A stretch of 64,000 nt of DNA from Aestuariibaculum suncheonense (GTDB lineage: Bacteria; Bacteroidota; Bacteroidia; Flavobacteriales; Flavobacteriaceae). The notes below the pieces were generated by a model, which ran no database searches, was not told the DNA's origin, and worked only from the letters and a program-made list of their open reading frames with translations. Shown here in pieces: positions 29,535 through 37,364 of this stretch. Each line of letters starts with the position of its first letter. The stretch's first letter is position 1. The position numbers and the translations under genes were made by a program. The DNA is taken from assembly GCF_014596935.1 (NCBI RefSeq), contig NZ_JACVXC010000001.1, positions 1,338,263 through 1,402,262 of the forward strand, in the 5' to 3' direction.

Positions 29535-30188
29535 ATGATAAGGGAAAGTTCTGTTTTTATTAAAAGAAAGTTTAGGGAGAAGTTTAAAAGTGTTATTAAT
29601 AAAAGGGATATTGCATTATTAAAGGATAAAAATTTTGTAATTATTTCTAATAATTGCTGGGGAGGTACGGCGTATCAGTGGTATGAGCGCCCTTATAATT
29701 CTCCATTTGTTGGTTTGTTTTTGTACGGTCCATGTTATCTGAAATTGTTGAATAATTTTGAATATTACATGACTCAAGAACTAGAGTTTGTAAGTTCATC
29801 ATTTTATCCGGACAGGGAGTTAACTTATCCTTTGGCAAAGCTAGATGATGTTGAGATTCATTTTACCCATTACGAAACCGAGGAAGAAGCGAAGGAGAAA
29901 TGGAAACGTCGAACAGAGCGTATGTTGCAAGAAACAAATTTAGATAATTACTATTTTAAAATTTGCGATAGAGAGCGAACTACCAAAGAGCATTTGTTGG
30001 AATTTCATCAGTTGCCATTTAAAAATAAGTTGTCCTTTAGTATTAAGGATCACAAAGAATTAAGAGGTAAAAGGCATATTAAGGTTTTAGAGTCGCATAA
30101 AAAGAATAAGAAATATGTGCCAAACGGAAAGAAAATGTTTAAACTTACTTTTTTATATTTTAATTTAAATAATTGGTTGTTAACTTAA
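29535..30188 (+). CDS. DUF1919 family protein (surface-glycan biosynthesis), copy 1
   Basis: 217 residues, no signal peptide. It has the DUF1919 hallmarks: FVIISNNCWGGTAYQWY near residues 36-52, YNSPFVGLFLYGPCYLKLL near 54-72, then FTHYETEEEAKEKWKRR and a DRERTT…FHQLPFKNKLSF tail. DUF1919 genes occur in exopolysaccharide and lipopolysaccharide clusters, but the reaction is not established. The same cluster holds a second copy (33573-34298) with the same motifs. The kinase gene follows after 7 bases. Confidence 0.85.
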   Translation: MIRESSVFIKRKFREKFKSVINKRDIALLKDKNFVIISNNCWGGTAYQWYERPYNSPFVGLFLYGPCYLKLLNNFEYYMTQELEFVSSSFYPDRELTYPLAKLDDVEIHFTHYETEEEAKEKWKRRTERMLQETNLDNYYFKICDRERTTKEHLLEFHQLPFKNKLSFSIKDHKELRGKRHIKVLESHKKNKKYVPNGKKMFKLTFLYFNLNNWLLT

Positions 30189-30195
30189 TGTGTAG

Positions 30196-30957
30196 ATGAA
30201 GAAAGTATTTGTAGAGGCTTATAAGTCCAAAGAAAAGGAGGTTTTAGAGATTATTGATAATTTTGATTATCAAGGAAATGAGATTGGGAATCAGGATAGA
30301 AACACCATCAAAACATTTACTTTCTACAATGAAGTTTTAAATGTAAAGGCATTTAAAATACCTAACATCTTTAACCAAATAGCCTATAAGTTTTTAAGAA
30401 AGAGTAAGGCCCAACGCTCTTTTGAATATGCTAATAAACTCATTAGTTTAAGTGTTGGCACTCCGAAACCAATAGCCTATCTAGAGCAAACAACGTCTTT
30501 ATTATTCAAAAGGAGCTTTTATATTAGTGAGCATTTAGAATGCGATTTAACCTATAGAGAACTAACGAAGCAATTTGATTATCCAAATTACGACCCTATT
30601 TTAAGAGCATTCACAAGATTCACGTATTCGCTACACGAGAAGGGTATTCATTTTTTAGATCATTCACCAGGTAATACTTTAATTCGTAAAGAAGGTGAAG
30701 AATACAAATTTTATCTAGTAGATTTAAACAGAATGAATTTTGGTAATTTAGATTTTGAAACCCGTATCAAAAATTTTTCACGTTTAACTATTCATAAATC
30801 TATGGTAGAAGTTATGAGTGATGAGTATGCTAAAGTTTCAGGTTACGATTATGCGAAAGTGTTTAATCTTATGTGGAAAGAGACTTGTGATTTTCAGGAA
30901 CGTTTTCACCGTAAAAAACGATTAAAAAAGAAGCTTAAGTTCTGGAAGAAAAACTAA
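30196..30957 (+). CDS. Lipopolysaccharide kinase (InaA/Kdo kinase-like)
   Basis: 253 residues. A protein-kinase-like fold is seen from the catalytic loop HEKGIHFLDHSPGNTLI (Asp and Asn both present, near residues 150-166) and the metal-binding VDLNRMNF segment near 177-185. In enterobacteria, InaA/KdkA/WaaP-type kinases phosphorylate Kdo or heptose of the LPS core; this gene lies among glycosyltransferases and is 7 bases from a DUF1919 gene, so a role in lipooligosaccharide core phosphorylation is likely. The stop codon overlaps that of the convergent glycosyltransferase by 4 bases. Confidence 0.8.
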   Translation: MKKVFVEAYKSKEKEVLEIIDNFDYQGNEIGNQDRNTIKTFTFYNEVLNVKAFKIPNIFNQIAYKFLRKSKAQRSFEYANKLISLSVGTPKPIAYLEQTTSLLFKRSFYISEHLECDLTYRELTKQFDYPNYDPILRAFTRFTYSLHEKGIHFLDHSPGNTLIRKEGEEYKFYLVDLNRMNFGNLDFETRIKNFSRLTIHKSMVEVMSDEYAKVSGYDYAKVFNLMWKETCDFQERFHRKKRLKKKLKFWKKN

Positions 30958-31712
30958 TTCCTCTGTTTTTCTAATTCTCTAAGCTTAGTATATTTTAAAA
31001 AGGTAATATTAGCGGTTTGTACACAGATAACAAATCCGTTTAAACCATCAAGAAACCCTAATCTTAAAAAGTATGCTTTAAAAAATGCCCAGGTTGGATT
31101 GAATAATATTTTCCAAATCGAAGAGGTTTTTCCTAAATCAAAATAAGCTTTTGCTGAAATACTAGAGAAATGTTCGGTCTTTAAATTGAACTCAGAATAG
31201 GTTTGGTATGTATAGTGTAGAATATCACCTTTTAGGAACCCGATTTTTTTAGAATTAGTTAATTGAATAGTTTCATGGATGTCTTTGCCCTTCCATTCAG
31301 CTTTTCGCCTATCGAAAACGCGTAATTTTTTATTCGGATACCAGTCGGAATATTTAATCCATTGTCCGCAAAAATTATTGAATCGGTTGCTGTAATATCC
31401 GTTTAACGTCCAGTTATCCTTTAATTTAAGAATAGATTGTTGAAGCGTTTCAGATAAGGCTTCATCGCCGTCAAGGGAAACAATATAATCGTAACTAGCT
31501 TGGGTAAGTGCAAAGTTCTTTTGTTCGATATAACCTAAGAACTTTTGTTCAACAAACTTTACTTTATATCTAGTGCAAATAGCTTTAGTGTTATCGGTTG
31601 AGAATGAATCTACAACAACTATTTCATCAACGACATTTACTAAAGACTGTAAGCATTTTTCAATGTTACGTTCTTCGTTAAATGTGATAATAACCCCCGA
31701 TAGTTTAATCAT
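30954..31712 (-). CDS. Glycosyltransferase family 2 (WaaE/KdtX-like)
   Basis: 252 residues. The N-terminal GT-A domain opens with LSGVIITFNEERNIEKCLQS and continues with VDEIVVVDSFSTDNT, the standard start of the WaaE/KdtX-type family, which often adds a beta-1,4-glucose to heptose of the LPS core. The metal-binding segment is YDYIVSLDGDEAL near residues 79-91. KGDILHYTYQT… and a C-terminal membrane-associated region follow. It is divergent from the next glycosyltransferase, with two -7 boxes 2 bases apart between them. Confidence 0.85.
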   Translation of the reverse strand: MIKLSGVIITFNEERNIEKCLQSLVNVVDEIVVVDSFSTDNTKAICTRYKVKFVEQKFLGYIEQKNFALTQASYDYIVSLDGDEALSETLQQSILKLKDNWTLNGYYSNRFNNFCGQWIKYSDWYPNKKLRVFDRRKAEWKGKDIHETIQLTNSKKIGFLKGDILHYTYQTYSEFNLKTEHFSSISAKAYFDLGKTSSIWKILFNPTWAFFKAYFLRLGFLDGLNGFVICVQTANITFLKYTKLRELEKQRN

Positions 31713-31732
31713 ATTCTTTATTTAAGGTTCGT

Positions 31733-31740
31733 CAAAAATA
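31733..31740 (-). promoter_or_regulatory. Candidate -7 box for the 30954-31712 glycosyltransferase
   Basis: TATTTTTG on the minus strand lies 20 bases upstream of the ATG and is separated by only 2 bases from the opposing box at 31743-31750. Confidence 0.5.
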
Positions 31741-31742
31741 GT

Positions 31743-31750
31743 TATTTTTG
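31743..31750 (+). promoter_or_regulatory. Candidate -7 box for the 31756 glycosyltransferase
   Basis: TATTTTTG on the plus strand ends only 5 bases before the ATG at 31756. With the neighbouring minus-strand box it forms an 8-bp inverted repeat around GT. Confidence 0.5.
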
Positions 31751-31755
31751 CGGCA

Positions 31756-32580
31756 ATGAGCATACTAAAAGCATCAGTAATCATAAGTACTTATAACCAG
31801 CCGGAATGGTTAGAGAAAGTACTTTGGGGTTATGAAGTTCAAACCGAAACCAATTTTGAAATCGTAATAGCCGATGATGGCTCGGGTCAGTCTACAAAAC
31901 AGCTTATCGACCGTTTTATTCAACATACTAAGCTTAAAATTATACACGTTTGGCAGGAAGATGATGGTTTTCAGAAGACTAAAATTCTTAATAAAGCCAT
32001 TTTAAAAACGGCTTCAGATTATTTGATTTTTACCGATGGTGACTGTATTCCGCGAAACGATTTTGTAGAAACTCATTTAGCATTACGCAAACCCAATACG
32101 TTTTTGTCGGGCGGATATTTTAAACTTCCGCAGGGAATTTCAAAAGCGATTTCAAAAGAAGATATAGAAAATCAAAATTGTTTTCAATTGAAATGGTTAT
32201 TGGAGCACGGATTAAAAAAGACATTTAAAACTAATAAATTGACTGCTTCAGGAATAAAGGCGAGGTTATTAAATACGTTTACACCAACCAAAGCGACTTT
32301 TGATGGGATGAATGTGTCTGGGTGGAAACAACATATAATAGATGTGAATGGATTTGATGAACGAATGCAGTATGGAGGCGAAGATCGAGAGATTGGCGAA
32401 CGCTTAATGAATTGCGGAATTGCATTTAAACAAATAAGATATAGTGCGATTTGTGTACATTTGCATCACGATAGACCTTATAAAAACGAGGAAGCTTTAA
32501 ATAAAAATCAAGCTATTCGAAAAGTCACAAAAACAAAGAAATCTAAGACAACAAAGTTTGGAATCACAAAGCACATATAA
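31756..32580 (+). CDS. Glycosyltransferase family 2 with galactosyltransferase-type C-domain, copy 1
   Basis: 274 residues. SVIISTYNQPEWLEKVLWGYEVQT and EIVIADDGSGQST form the nucleotide-sugar binding part of a GT-A fold; the metal-binding motif TDGDCIPR is near residues 94-101. VNGFDERMQYGGEDREIGERL near 197-217 is the Glyco_transf_7C-type acceptor segment. It uses a nucleotide sugar to extend a surface glycan; the sugar is unknown. The start is fixed because the fold begins 7 residues in; the promoter box is so close that the mRNA is probably leaderless. Its end overlaps the next gene by 23 bases. Confidence 0.87.
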   Translation: MSILKASVIISTYNQPEWLEKVLWGYEVQTETNFEIVIADDGSGQSTKQLIDRFIQHTKLKIIHVWQEDDGFQKTKILNKAILKTASDYLIFTDGDCIPRNDFVETHLALRKPNTFLSGGYFKLPQGISKAISKEDIENQNCFQLKWLLEHGLKKTFKTNKLTASGIKARLLNTFTPTKATFDGMNVSGWKQHIIDVNGFDERMQYGGEDREIGERLMNCGIAFKQIRYSAICVHLHHDRPYKNEEALNKNQAIRKVTKTKKSKTTKFGITKHI

Positions 32581-33397
32581 AACACCTGAAATATCAATAA
32601 TAATAAGTACATATAATTCCGAGGCATGGTTAGAAAAAGTGCTGTGGAGTTATGAGGCACAAACCTTTAAAGATTTTGAAATTGTTATTGCTGATGATGG
32701 TTCGAAACAGCCGACGTTCGATTTAATTGAACGTATGCAAAAGGAAGTGCATTATCCCATTATTCATGTGTGGCATGAAGATAACGGATTTCAGAAATCA
32801 CAAATATTAAACAAAGCCATTGTAAAATGTAATGCCGATTATATTTTAATGAGTGATGGCGATTGCCTTGCCAGAGCAGATTATGTTCAGGTGCATATTA
32901 AAAACAAAGAAAAGGGGTATTTCTTGTCTGGTGGGTATTTTATGTTACCCATGTCCATTTCCGAAACCATTACAAAAAAAGATATCTTATCTCAGGATTG
33001 TTTTAAGTTATCCTGGCTGAAATCTCAAGGGTTACAATCATCATTTAAGAACAACAAGTTAACGGCTTCCGGATTAAAAGAAAAATTATTAAATAAATTA
33101 ACACCAACCAATGCAAGCTGGAATGGACATAATGCTTCGGGTTGGAAATCGGATATTCTTGCGGTGAATGGATTTGATGAACGGATGCAATATGGGGGAC
33201 AGGATCGTGAGTTAGGTGAGCGTTTATTTAACTTAGGTATAAAATCAAAACAAATACGATACAGTGCGATTTGTTTGCATTTAGATCACCCTAGAGGTTA
33301 TAAAAATCAGGAATCCATTAATAAAAATTTAGCCATTCGAGCGACTACTAAAGAGCAAAAACTTAGCTGGACAAATTTCGGAATTAAGAAAGACTAA
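32558..33397 (+). CDS. Glycosyltransferase family 2 with galactosyltransferase-type C-domain, copy 2
   Basis: About 279 residues, starting with a TTG that overlaps the end of copy 1. No ATG occurs before the conserved EISIIISTYNSEAWLEKVLW, so a TTG start (or a nearby non-ATG codon) is required. It is a close paralogue of copy 1 over its whole length: ISTYN, IADDGS, SDGDC, LTASGLK, VNGFDERMQYGGQDREL and RYSAIC motifs are all retained in the same order. It arose by tandem duplication. The two transferases probably act one after the other, or on alternative acceptors, in the same glycan. Confidence 0.85.
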   Translation: MESQSTYKTPEISIIISTYNSEAWLEKVLWSYEAQTFKDFEIVIADDGSKQPTFDLIERMQKEVHYPIIHVWHEDNGFQKSQILNKAIVKCNADYILMSDGDCLARADYVQVHIKNKEKGYFLSGGYFMLPMSISETITKKDILSQDCFKLSWLKSQGLQSSFKNNKLTASGLKEKLLNKLTPTNASWNGHNASGWKSDILAVNGFDERMQYGGQDRELGERLFNLGIKSKQIRYSAICLHLDHPRGYKNQESINKNLAIRATTKEQKLSWTNFGIKKD

Positions 33398-33572
33398 ATT
33401 GTCCATTCTAACGTACATAATTATATGTTCGATACACCAAAAGTATTGCTTACTAAAAGTTATATAGTAAATATTGAGATATGGATTTAGTTTTAGCTCT
33501 GTGTTAAGCTTTAAAAAAGGAAGTATTATCGAACTCCAATAGAGGTTGATAATAATTAAAACAAATAGAGGA

Positions 33573-34298
33573 ATGGTATCATTAAAATTTGCAACTATTC
33601 GTTTTTCTTGGGTAAGATTAAAAGCAATCTTTTTGCATTTGGAATTTTTTATCAGGAGAAAAATTAACAAACACTTTAAAAATAAAGATGTAGCGTTATT
33701 GAAAAATACAGATTTTGTAATAATTGCCAATAATTGTTTTGCAGGTCAAGTTTATAAGAGTTTTGGACTTCCGTATAATACGCCTTTTGTAGGAATGTTT
33801 TTATATGGTCCCTGCTACTTAAAACTGCTTCAGGATTTTAAAAGGTATATGAATGAAGAATTGGTTTTTGTAGAAGAGTCGGTTTATAAGGATAGAGAAA
33901 AAACGTATCCAGTGGCAAAATTAGGTGATATTGAATTGCATTTTTCACATTATAATTCAGAAAAAGAAGCTTCAGAAAAATGGCATCGCAGAAGAAATAG
34001 AATGCTGGAAAATTTCGATTTAGATAATTTTTATTTTATTATTAGTGATAGGGAACGTGTTGATGATGAGGTGATTAAAGATTTTCATAAATTACCGTTT
34101 AAGAATAAACTTTCCTTTGGAGCAAAAACTATTGATAGTCTAGGAGCTTTTGAGCATGTTGCCCTTTTTCAGGCTTTTAAAAGAAAGCAAACTCAGGCCT
34201 TAGGAGGAACTAAATTATTTAAAATTTCACCTTTGTATTTTGACTTTGAAAATTGGATTAATGAAAAAGAAATTAGAAGAACTAGATTTAACTATTGA
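33573..34298 (+). CDS. DUF1919 family protein, copy 2
   Basis: 241 residues from the ATG at 33573, preceded by AGAGGA, a rare clear ribosome-binding site here. The frame extends 9 codons to a TTG, which is less likely. The motifs are those of copy 1: FVIIANNCFAGQVYKSFG near residues 47-64, YNTPFVGMFLYGPCYLKLL, LHFSHYNSEKEASEKWHRR and DRERVD…FHKLPFKNKLSFG. It lies after the duplicated glycosyltransferases. The two DUF1919 genes bracket kinase and glycosyltransferase genes, suggesting an expanded core-glycan cluster. Confidence 0.83.
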   Translation: MVSLKFATIRFSWVRLKAIFLHLEFFIRRKINKHFKNKDVALLKNTDFVIIANNCFAGQVYKSFGLPYNTPFVGMFLYGPCYLKLLQDFKRYMNEELVFVEESVYKDREKTYPVAKLGDIELHFSHYNSEKEASEKWHRRRNRMLENFDLDNFYFIISDRERVDDEVIKDFHKLPFKNKLSFGAKTIDSLGAFEHVALFQAFKRKQTQALGGTKLFKISPLYFDFENWINEKEIRRTRFNY

Positions 34299-34395
34299 TT
34301 AAATTAGTTGTTAAAGTTAAGTTTGAAATATTCGATGGTATTTTTTGTTCAAATTCTTAATTGGAGTATAAAAAAAGCGGGAATATAGTTATAAA

Positions 34396-34460
34396 AATTA
34401 GACAATAGCTACATAATAAGAAAGTACAGAAGCTAGCTTTACAAATTACGGAATTATAAA
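34396..34460 (+). pseudogene. Possible relic of a third glycosyltransferase copy (3' end only)
   Basis: The stretch ending ACAAATTACGGAATTA at about 34441-34456 closely resembles the 3' end of the copy-2 glycosyltransferase (33369-33390, ACAAATTTCGGAATTA). Translated, SFTNYGIIK parallels SWTNFGIKK, and two in-frame stops precede it. The rest of the gene is not seen. It lies directly before the 34473 gene. This is a weak-to-moderate call because the match is short. Confidence 0.35.
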
Positions 34461-34472
34461 AACACAGAGTCA

Positions 34473-35282
34473 ATGAAATTAAAGGAAATTCCAGTGTCTT
34501 TAATAAAGACAATTAAACTTGGTCTACTATCAGCTGAAAAAATAAAATCTAAAAAAGGTAATGAGTTTCCTGTGATTGTGTCGTTAACAACTATTCCATA
34601 CCGTTTATCTAAGGTTCACTTGGTTATTAGAAGTGTTTTATCGCAAAGTGTTCGTCCAAGTCATATTGTTTTATGGATTAACGAAGATATGCAATCTCAT
34701 ATTCCAAATTCGTTAAAACAGCTTGAAGGAGATATTTTTCAAATTAAATTAACAAAACTTCATTGTTCACATAAAAAGCTTATTCATTCTTTGGAATTGT
34801 TTAAAGATTTGCCAGTTGTTACATGTGATGATGATGTTATTTATGATAAGAACTGGTTGAAATCGCTTGTTGAAACTCATCAAAAATACCCGGATTCTGT
34901 GGTTGCGCATCGCGTACGTTGCATAAAATATGATGATAAAGGGGCTCTTTTGCCATACAAACAATGGAAATGTGATGGAAAGGAAGATGAGAAATGGTTT
35001 TTACCGATTGGATCAGAAGGTATATTATATCCAGCCAATCAATTTTCAGAGTTAATTAGGAATGATAAATTATTTTTGGAGTTAGCACCTAAAGCGGACG
35101 ATTTATGGTTCAAGGCTGTTGCTTTAGTAGAAGGAGTAGACTGTAAAAAAGTAGAGTCCCCAGTTAAGGATACAATACCTATTATGGGGACTCAAAAAGT
35201 TTCTTTGAAGAAAGAAAATGTATCGGAAGATAAAAATACTTCTCAGTGGCAAGCCTTAGAGAAGCATTTTAACTTGAAATAG
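34473..35282 (+). CDS. Glycosyltransferase, GT-A type
   Basis: 269 residues. FPVIVSLTTIPYRLSKVHLVIRSVLSQ near residues 29-55 is a characteristic start for one flavobacterial glycosyltransferase group, and VVTCDDDVIYDKNWLKSL near 110-127 supplies the metal-binding acidic cluster. DDLWFKAVALVEGV follows near 208-221. It is unrelated in detail to the two family-2 copies. It is last in the glycan cluster, convergent with dapD 4 bases away. Donor and acceptor are unknown. Confidence 0.75.
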   Translation: MKLKEIPVSLIKTIKLGLLSAEKIKSKKGNEFPVIVSLTTIPYRLSKVHLVIRSVLSQSVRPSHIVLWINEDMQSHIPNSLKQLEGDIFQIKLTKLHCSHKKLIHSLELFKDLPVVTCDDDVIYDKNWLKSLVETHQKYPDSVVAHRVRCIKYDDKGALLPYKQWKCDGKEDEKWFLPIGSEGILYPANQFSELIRNDKLFLELAPKADDLWFKAVALVEGVDCKKVESPVKDTIPIMGTQKVSLKKENVSEDKNTSQWQALEKHFNLK

Positions 35283-35286
35283 TTTT

Positions 35287-36102
35287 TTATACCGCTACAT
35301 CGTTATCACGAAGTGCATCGTTTAATGATGTTTTCTTATCTGTACTTTCTTTACGTTTACCAATAATTAAAGCACAAGGAACTTGGTATTCACCAGCAGC
35401 GAACTTTTTAGTGTAGCTTCCTGGAATTACAACGGAGCGAGCAGGAACGCGACCTTTCATTTCTATAGGTTCGTCACCGGTTACATCAATAATTTTAGTA
35501 CTCATTGTTAATACCACGTTAGCCCCTAATACGGCTTCTTTTTCAACGTGAACACCTTCAACCACGATACAACGTGAACCAACGAATACGTTATCTTCAA
35601 TAATTACCGGAGCAGCTTGTAATGGCTCTAAAACACCTCCAATACCAACACCACCAGATAAGTGTACATTTTTACCAATTTGTGCACAGCTACCAACCGT
35701 TGCCCAAGTATCAACCATAGTGCCTTCGTCAACATAAGCACCAATATTTACATAACTTGGCATTAAAATGGTACCCGGAGAAATATAAGCACCATGTCTT
35801 GCAACAGCGTGAGGTACTACACGAATACCTTTTTCGGCATAACCAGTTTTTAAGGGGATTTTATCGTGGAATTCTAACGGACCACATTCGATAGTTTCCA
35901 TTTTTTGAATAGGGAAGTATAATACCACGGCTTTCTTTACCCATTCGTTTACTTGCCAACCGTTTTCTACAGGTTCAGCTACTCTTAATTCTCCCTTATC
36001 AACTAGGTCAACCACCTTTCTAATTGCAGATGTTGTGTTTTCATCTTTTAAAAGGTTTCTGTTTTCCCAAGCTTGTTCAATTATTTCTCTTAATTCTGTC
36101 AT
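35287..36102 (-). CDS. dapD: 2,3,4,5-tetrahydropyridine-2,6-dicarboxylate N-succinyltransferase
   Basis: 271 residues from the ATG at 36102 (MTELREIIEQAWENR). The frame runs 7 codons further to a TTG, but that TTG lies in the TATATTTG promoter box. DapD transfers succinyl from succinyl-CoA in the succinylase branch of lysine/diaminopimelate synthesis. It is a left-handed beta-helix of hexapeptide repeats, visible from GTILMPSYVNIGAYVDEGT through GVGIGGVLEPLQAAP to GANVVLTMSTKI (residues about 110-220). The protein forms trimers. Confidence 0.96.
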   Translation of the reverse strand: MTELREIIEQAWENRNLLKDENTTSAIRKVVDLVDKGELRVAEPVENGWQVNEWVKKAVVLYFPIQKMETIECGPLEFHDKIPLKTGYAEKGIRVVPHAVARHGAYISPGTILMPSYVNIGAYVDEGTMVDTWATVGSCAQIGKNVHLSGGVGIGGVLEPLQAAPVIIEDNVFVGSRCIVVEGVHVEKEAVLGANVVLTMSTKIIDVTGDEPIEMKGRVPARSVVIPGSYTKKFAAGEYQVPCALIIGKRKESTDKKTSLNDALRDNDVAV

Positions 36103-36120
36103 TCTTAATAAAATTTTGTA

Positions 36121-36128
36121 CAAATATA
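36121..36128 (-). promoter_or_regulatory. -7 box of dapD
   Basis: TATATTTG on the minus strand, 18 bases upstream of the dapD ATG; it decides the start codon against the upstream TTG. Confidence 0.65.
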
Positions 36129-36402
36129 AGATGTATAGCTTAAAAACGAGATACGAAATGATAATTAAAATCGATTCGTCGGAAGTGAAAATTGATGTCG
36201 TTTATCGGAGTTTTTTCATATGCTTTTTGGGGTTTTTATCTGATAAAGGAAAAGTAATAATCGATGAAATGCATTTTGCGTGTTTTTAGTCTTAAAAAAC
36301 AGCTGTTTTGTCTGTTTGTCGATAAAAATATGTGTCTCTTCTAATAAACGAAAATACAGCGTTTTACAACTATTTTATTGTGTCAAGGCTTAAGTGTCAA
36401 TA

Positions 36403-36410
36403 TATCTTTG
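36403..36410 (+). promoter_or_regulatory. -7 box of the 36436 gene
   Basis: TATCTTTG matches TAnnTTTG, 25 bases upstream of the ATG at 36436; a TTG lies 22 bases before it. Confidence 0.55.
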
Positions 36411-36435
36411 GAGTGTAATCAAAACCCAAATCGAC

Positions 36436-36744
36436 ATGAAAACAAATATCTACATACTAATCGTTTTTTTATTTTCAGTTTCTTTCGCAGGTGCTCAAAA
36501 CACAGTAGAGGTGACTTCTAATGAAACTAACAGTACCGTTTTAGTGTCTAATGATGATAATGCAGTTGTGGCTTCTGAAGAAAATACTTCTAAAAACAAA
36601 GAGGTTTTATTTATCAAAGCTACTGAAGTTAAAGAGGTTATTGCAAAAACGACCAGCGATATTAGAAAGTACTTTAACAAGACTAGAAATGTAGATAATT
36701 TAAGTTTGCTATTTCCTAAAATAAATAAGGCTGAAAAAGCATAA
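36436..36744 (+). CDS. Small secreted protein of unknown function
   Basis: 102 residues. The start is at the ATG at 36436, which gives a clean signal peptide (KTNIYILIVFLFSVSFAGAQ); the longer frame would put 14 polar residues in front. The mature part is rich in N, T, S, V and K and has no recognised domain. It stands alone between its own promoter box and a terminator, so it is a single-gene unit. Confidence 0.65.
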   Translation: MKTNIYILIVFLFSVSFAGAQNTVEVTSNETNSTVLVSNDDNAVVASEENTSKNKEVLFIKATEVKEVIAKTTSDIRKYFNKTRNVDNLSLLFPKINKAEKA

Positions 36745-36796
36745 GGATAAGGGACTCAATTTTGAGTGTTGATATTTTAAGATTAAGTTAGAGAAG

Positions 36797-36822
36797 ACCA
36801 CCTTTTTTTAGGTGGTTTTTTT
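36797..36822 (+). terminator. Terminator after the 36436 gene
   Basis: ACCACCT / AGGTGGT stem around a T-rich loop, followed by seven T. Confidence 0.8.
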
Positions 36823-36865
36823 ATGAAATAAATTGAATTTCCTACAGTATATGCAGATAAAATAT

Positions 36866-36873
36866 TATTTTTG
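36866..36873 (+). promoter_or_regulatory. -7 box of ruvX
   Basis: TATTTTTG, 14 bases before the ruvX ATG. Confidence 0.55.
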
Positions 36874-36887
36874 TTTAAACACAAATT

Positions 36888-37298
36888 ATGGCCCGAATTT
36901 TAGCAATCGATTATGGAATGAAACGCACAGGAATTGCTGTTACCGATGAGTTACAAATCATTGCCTCCGGATTAACGACGGTTAATACTAAAGAATTACT
37001 TCCCTTTTTAAAAGATTACACAGAAAAAGAAACTGTTGAGTTATTTGTGGTAGGTGAGCCTAAACAAATGGATAATACAGCTTCAGAAAGTGAAGTGCTA
37101 ATTCAACCGTTTTTAGAAAAATTAAAAAAGCAGTTCCCAAATATACCAGTTTACAGAGTTGATGAACGTTTCACATCTAAAATGGCTTTTCAAACCATGA
37201 TAGACAGTGGATTAAAGAAGAACCAACGAAAGAATAAAGCCCTGATTGATGAAATAAGTGCGACGCTTATCCTACAGAGCTATTTGTATTCTAAATGA
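36888..37298 (+). CDS. ruvX: Putative pre-16S rRNA nuclease / Holliday junction resolvase-like (YqgF)
   Basis: 136 residues, RNase H-like fold. The N-terminus ILAIDYGMKRTGIAVTDE carries the first catalytic Asp in DYG, and FVVGEPKQMDNTAS and VPVYRVDERFTSKMA carry the later motifs with further acidic residues, including DE of RVDERFTS near residues 90-97. ALIDEISATLILQSYL at the end supplies the last. In E. coli YqgF/RuvX completes 16S rRNA 5' maturation. The order dapD-ruvX-def is common in Flavobacteriaceae. Confidence 0.93.
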   Translation: MARILAIDYGMKRTGIAVTDELQIIASGLTTVNTKELLPFLKDYTEKETVELFVVGEPKQMDNTASESEVLIQPFLEKLKKQFPNIPVYRVDERFTSKMAFQTMIDSGLKKNQRKNKALIDEISATLILQSYLYSK

Positions 37299-37364
37299 TG
37301 AAGATGTTATGGTTTAATGAAAAATAATTATATTTAATTATAACTAACACTAAACCATTAATTT

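Larger units (their letters stand above)
36103..36435. other. Intergenic stretch between divergent dapD and a small secreted gene
   Basis: 333 bases. It holds the dapD -7 box at 36121-36128 and a plus-strand TATCTTTG box at 36403-36410. An open frame crosses it but overlaps dapD antisense and has no support. No RNA gene or repeat was recognised. Confidence 0.6.

Noticed and set aside
33329..33730. A 133-codon minus-strand frame between glycosyltransferase copy 2 and DUF1919 copy 2
   Set aside because: It overlaps both real genes on the other strand, and its composition is that of antisense AT-rich DNA.
36035..36289. An 84-codon plus-strand open frame overlapping the 5' end of dapD
   Set aside because: It runs antisense to dapD through its promoter, has no recognisable domain and no promoter or ribosome-binding site of its own.
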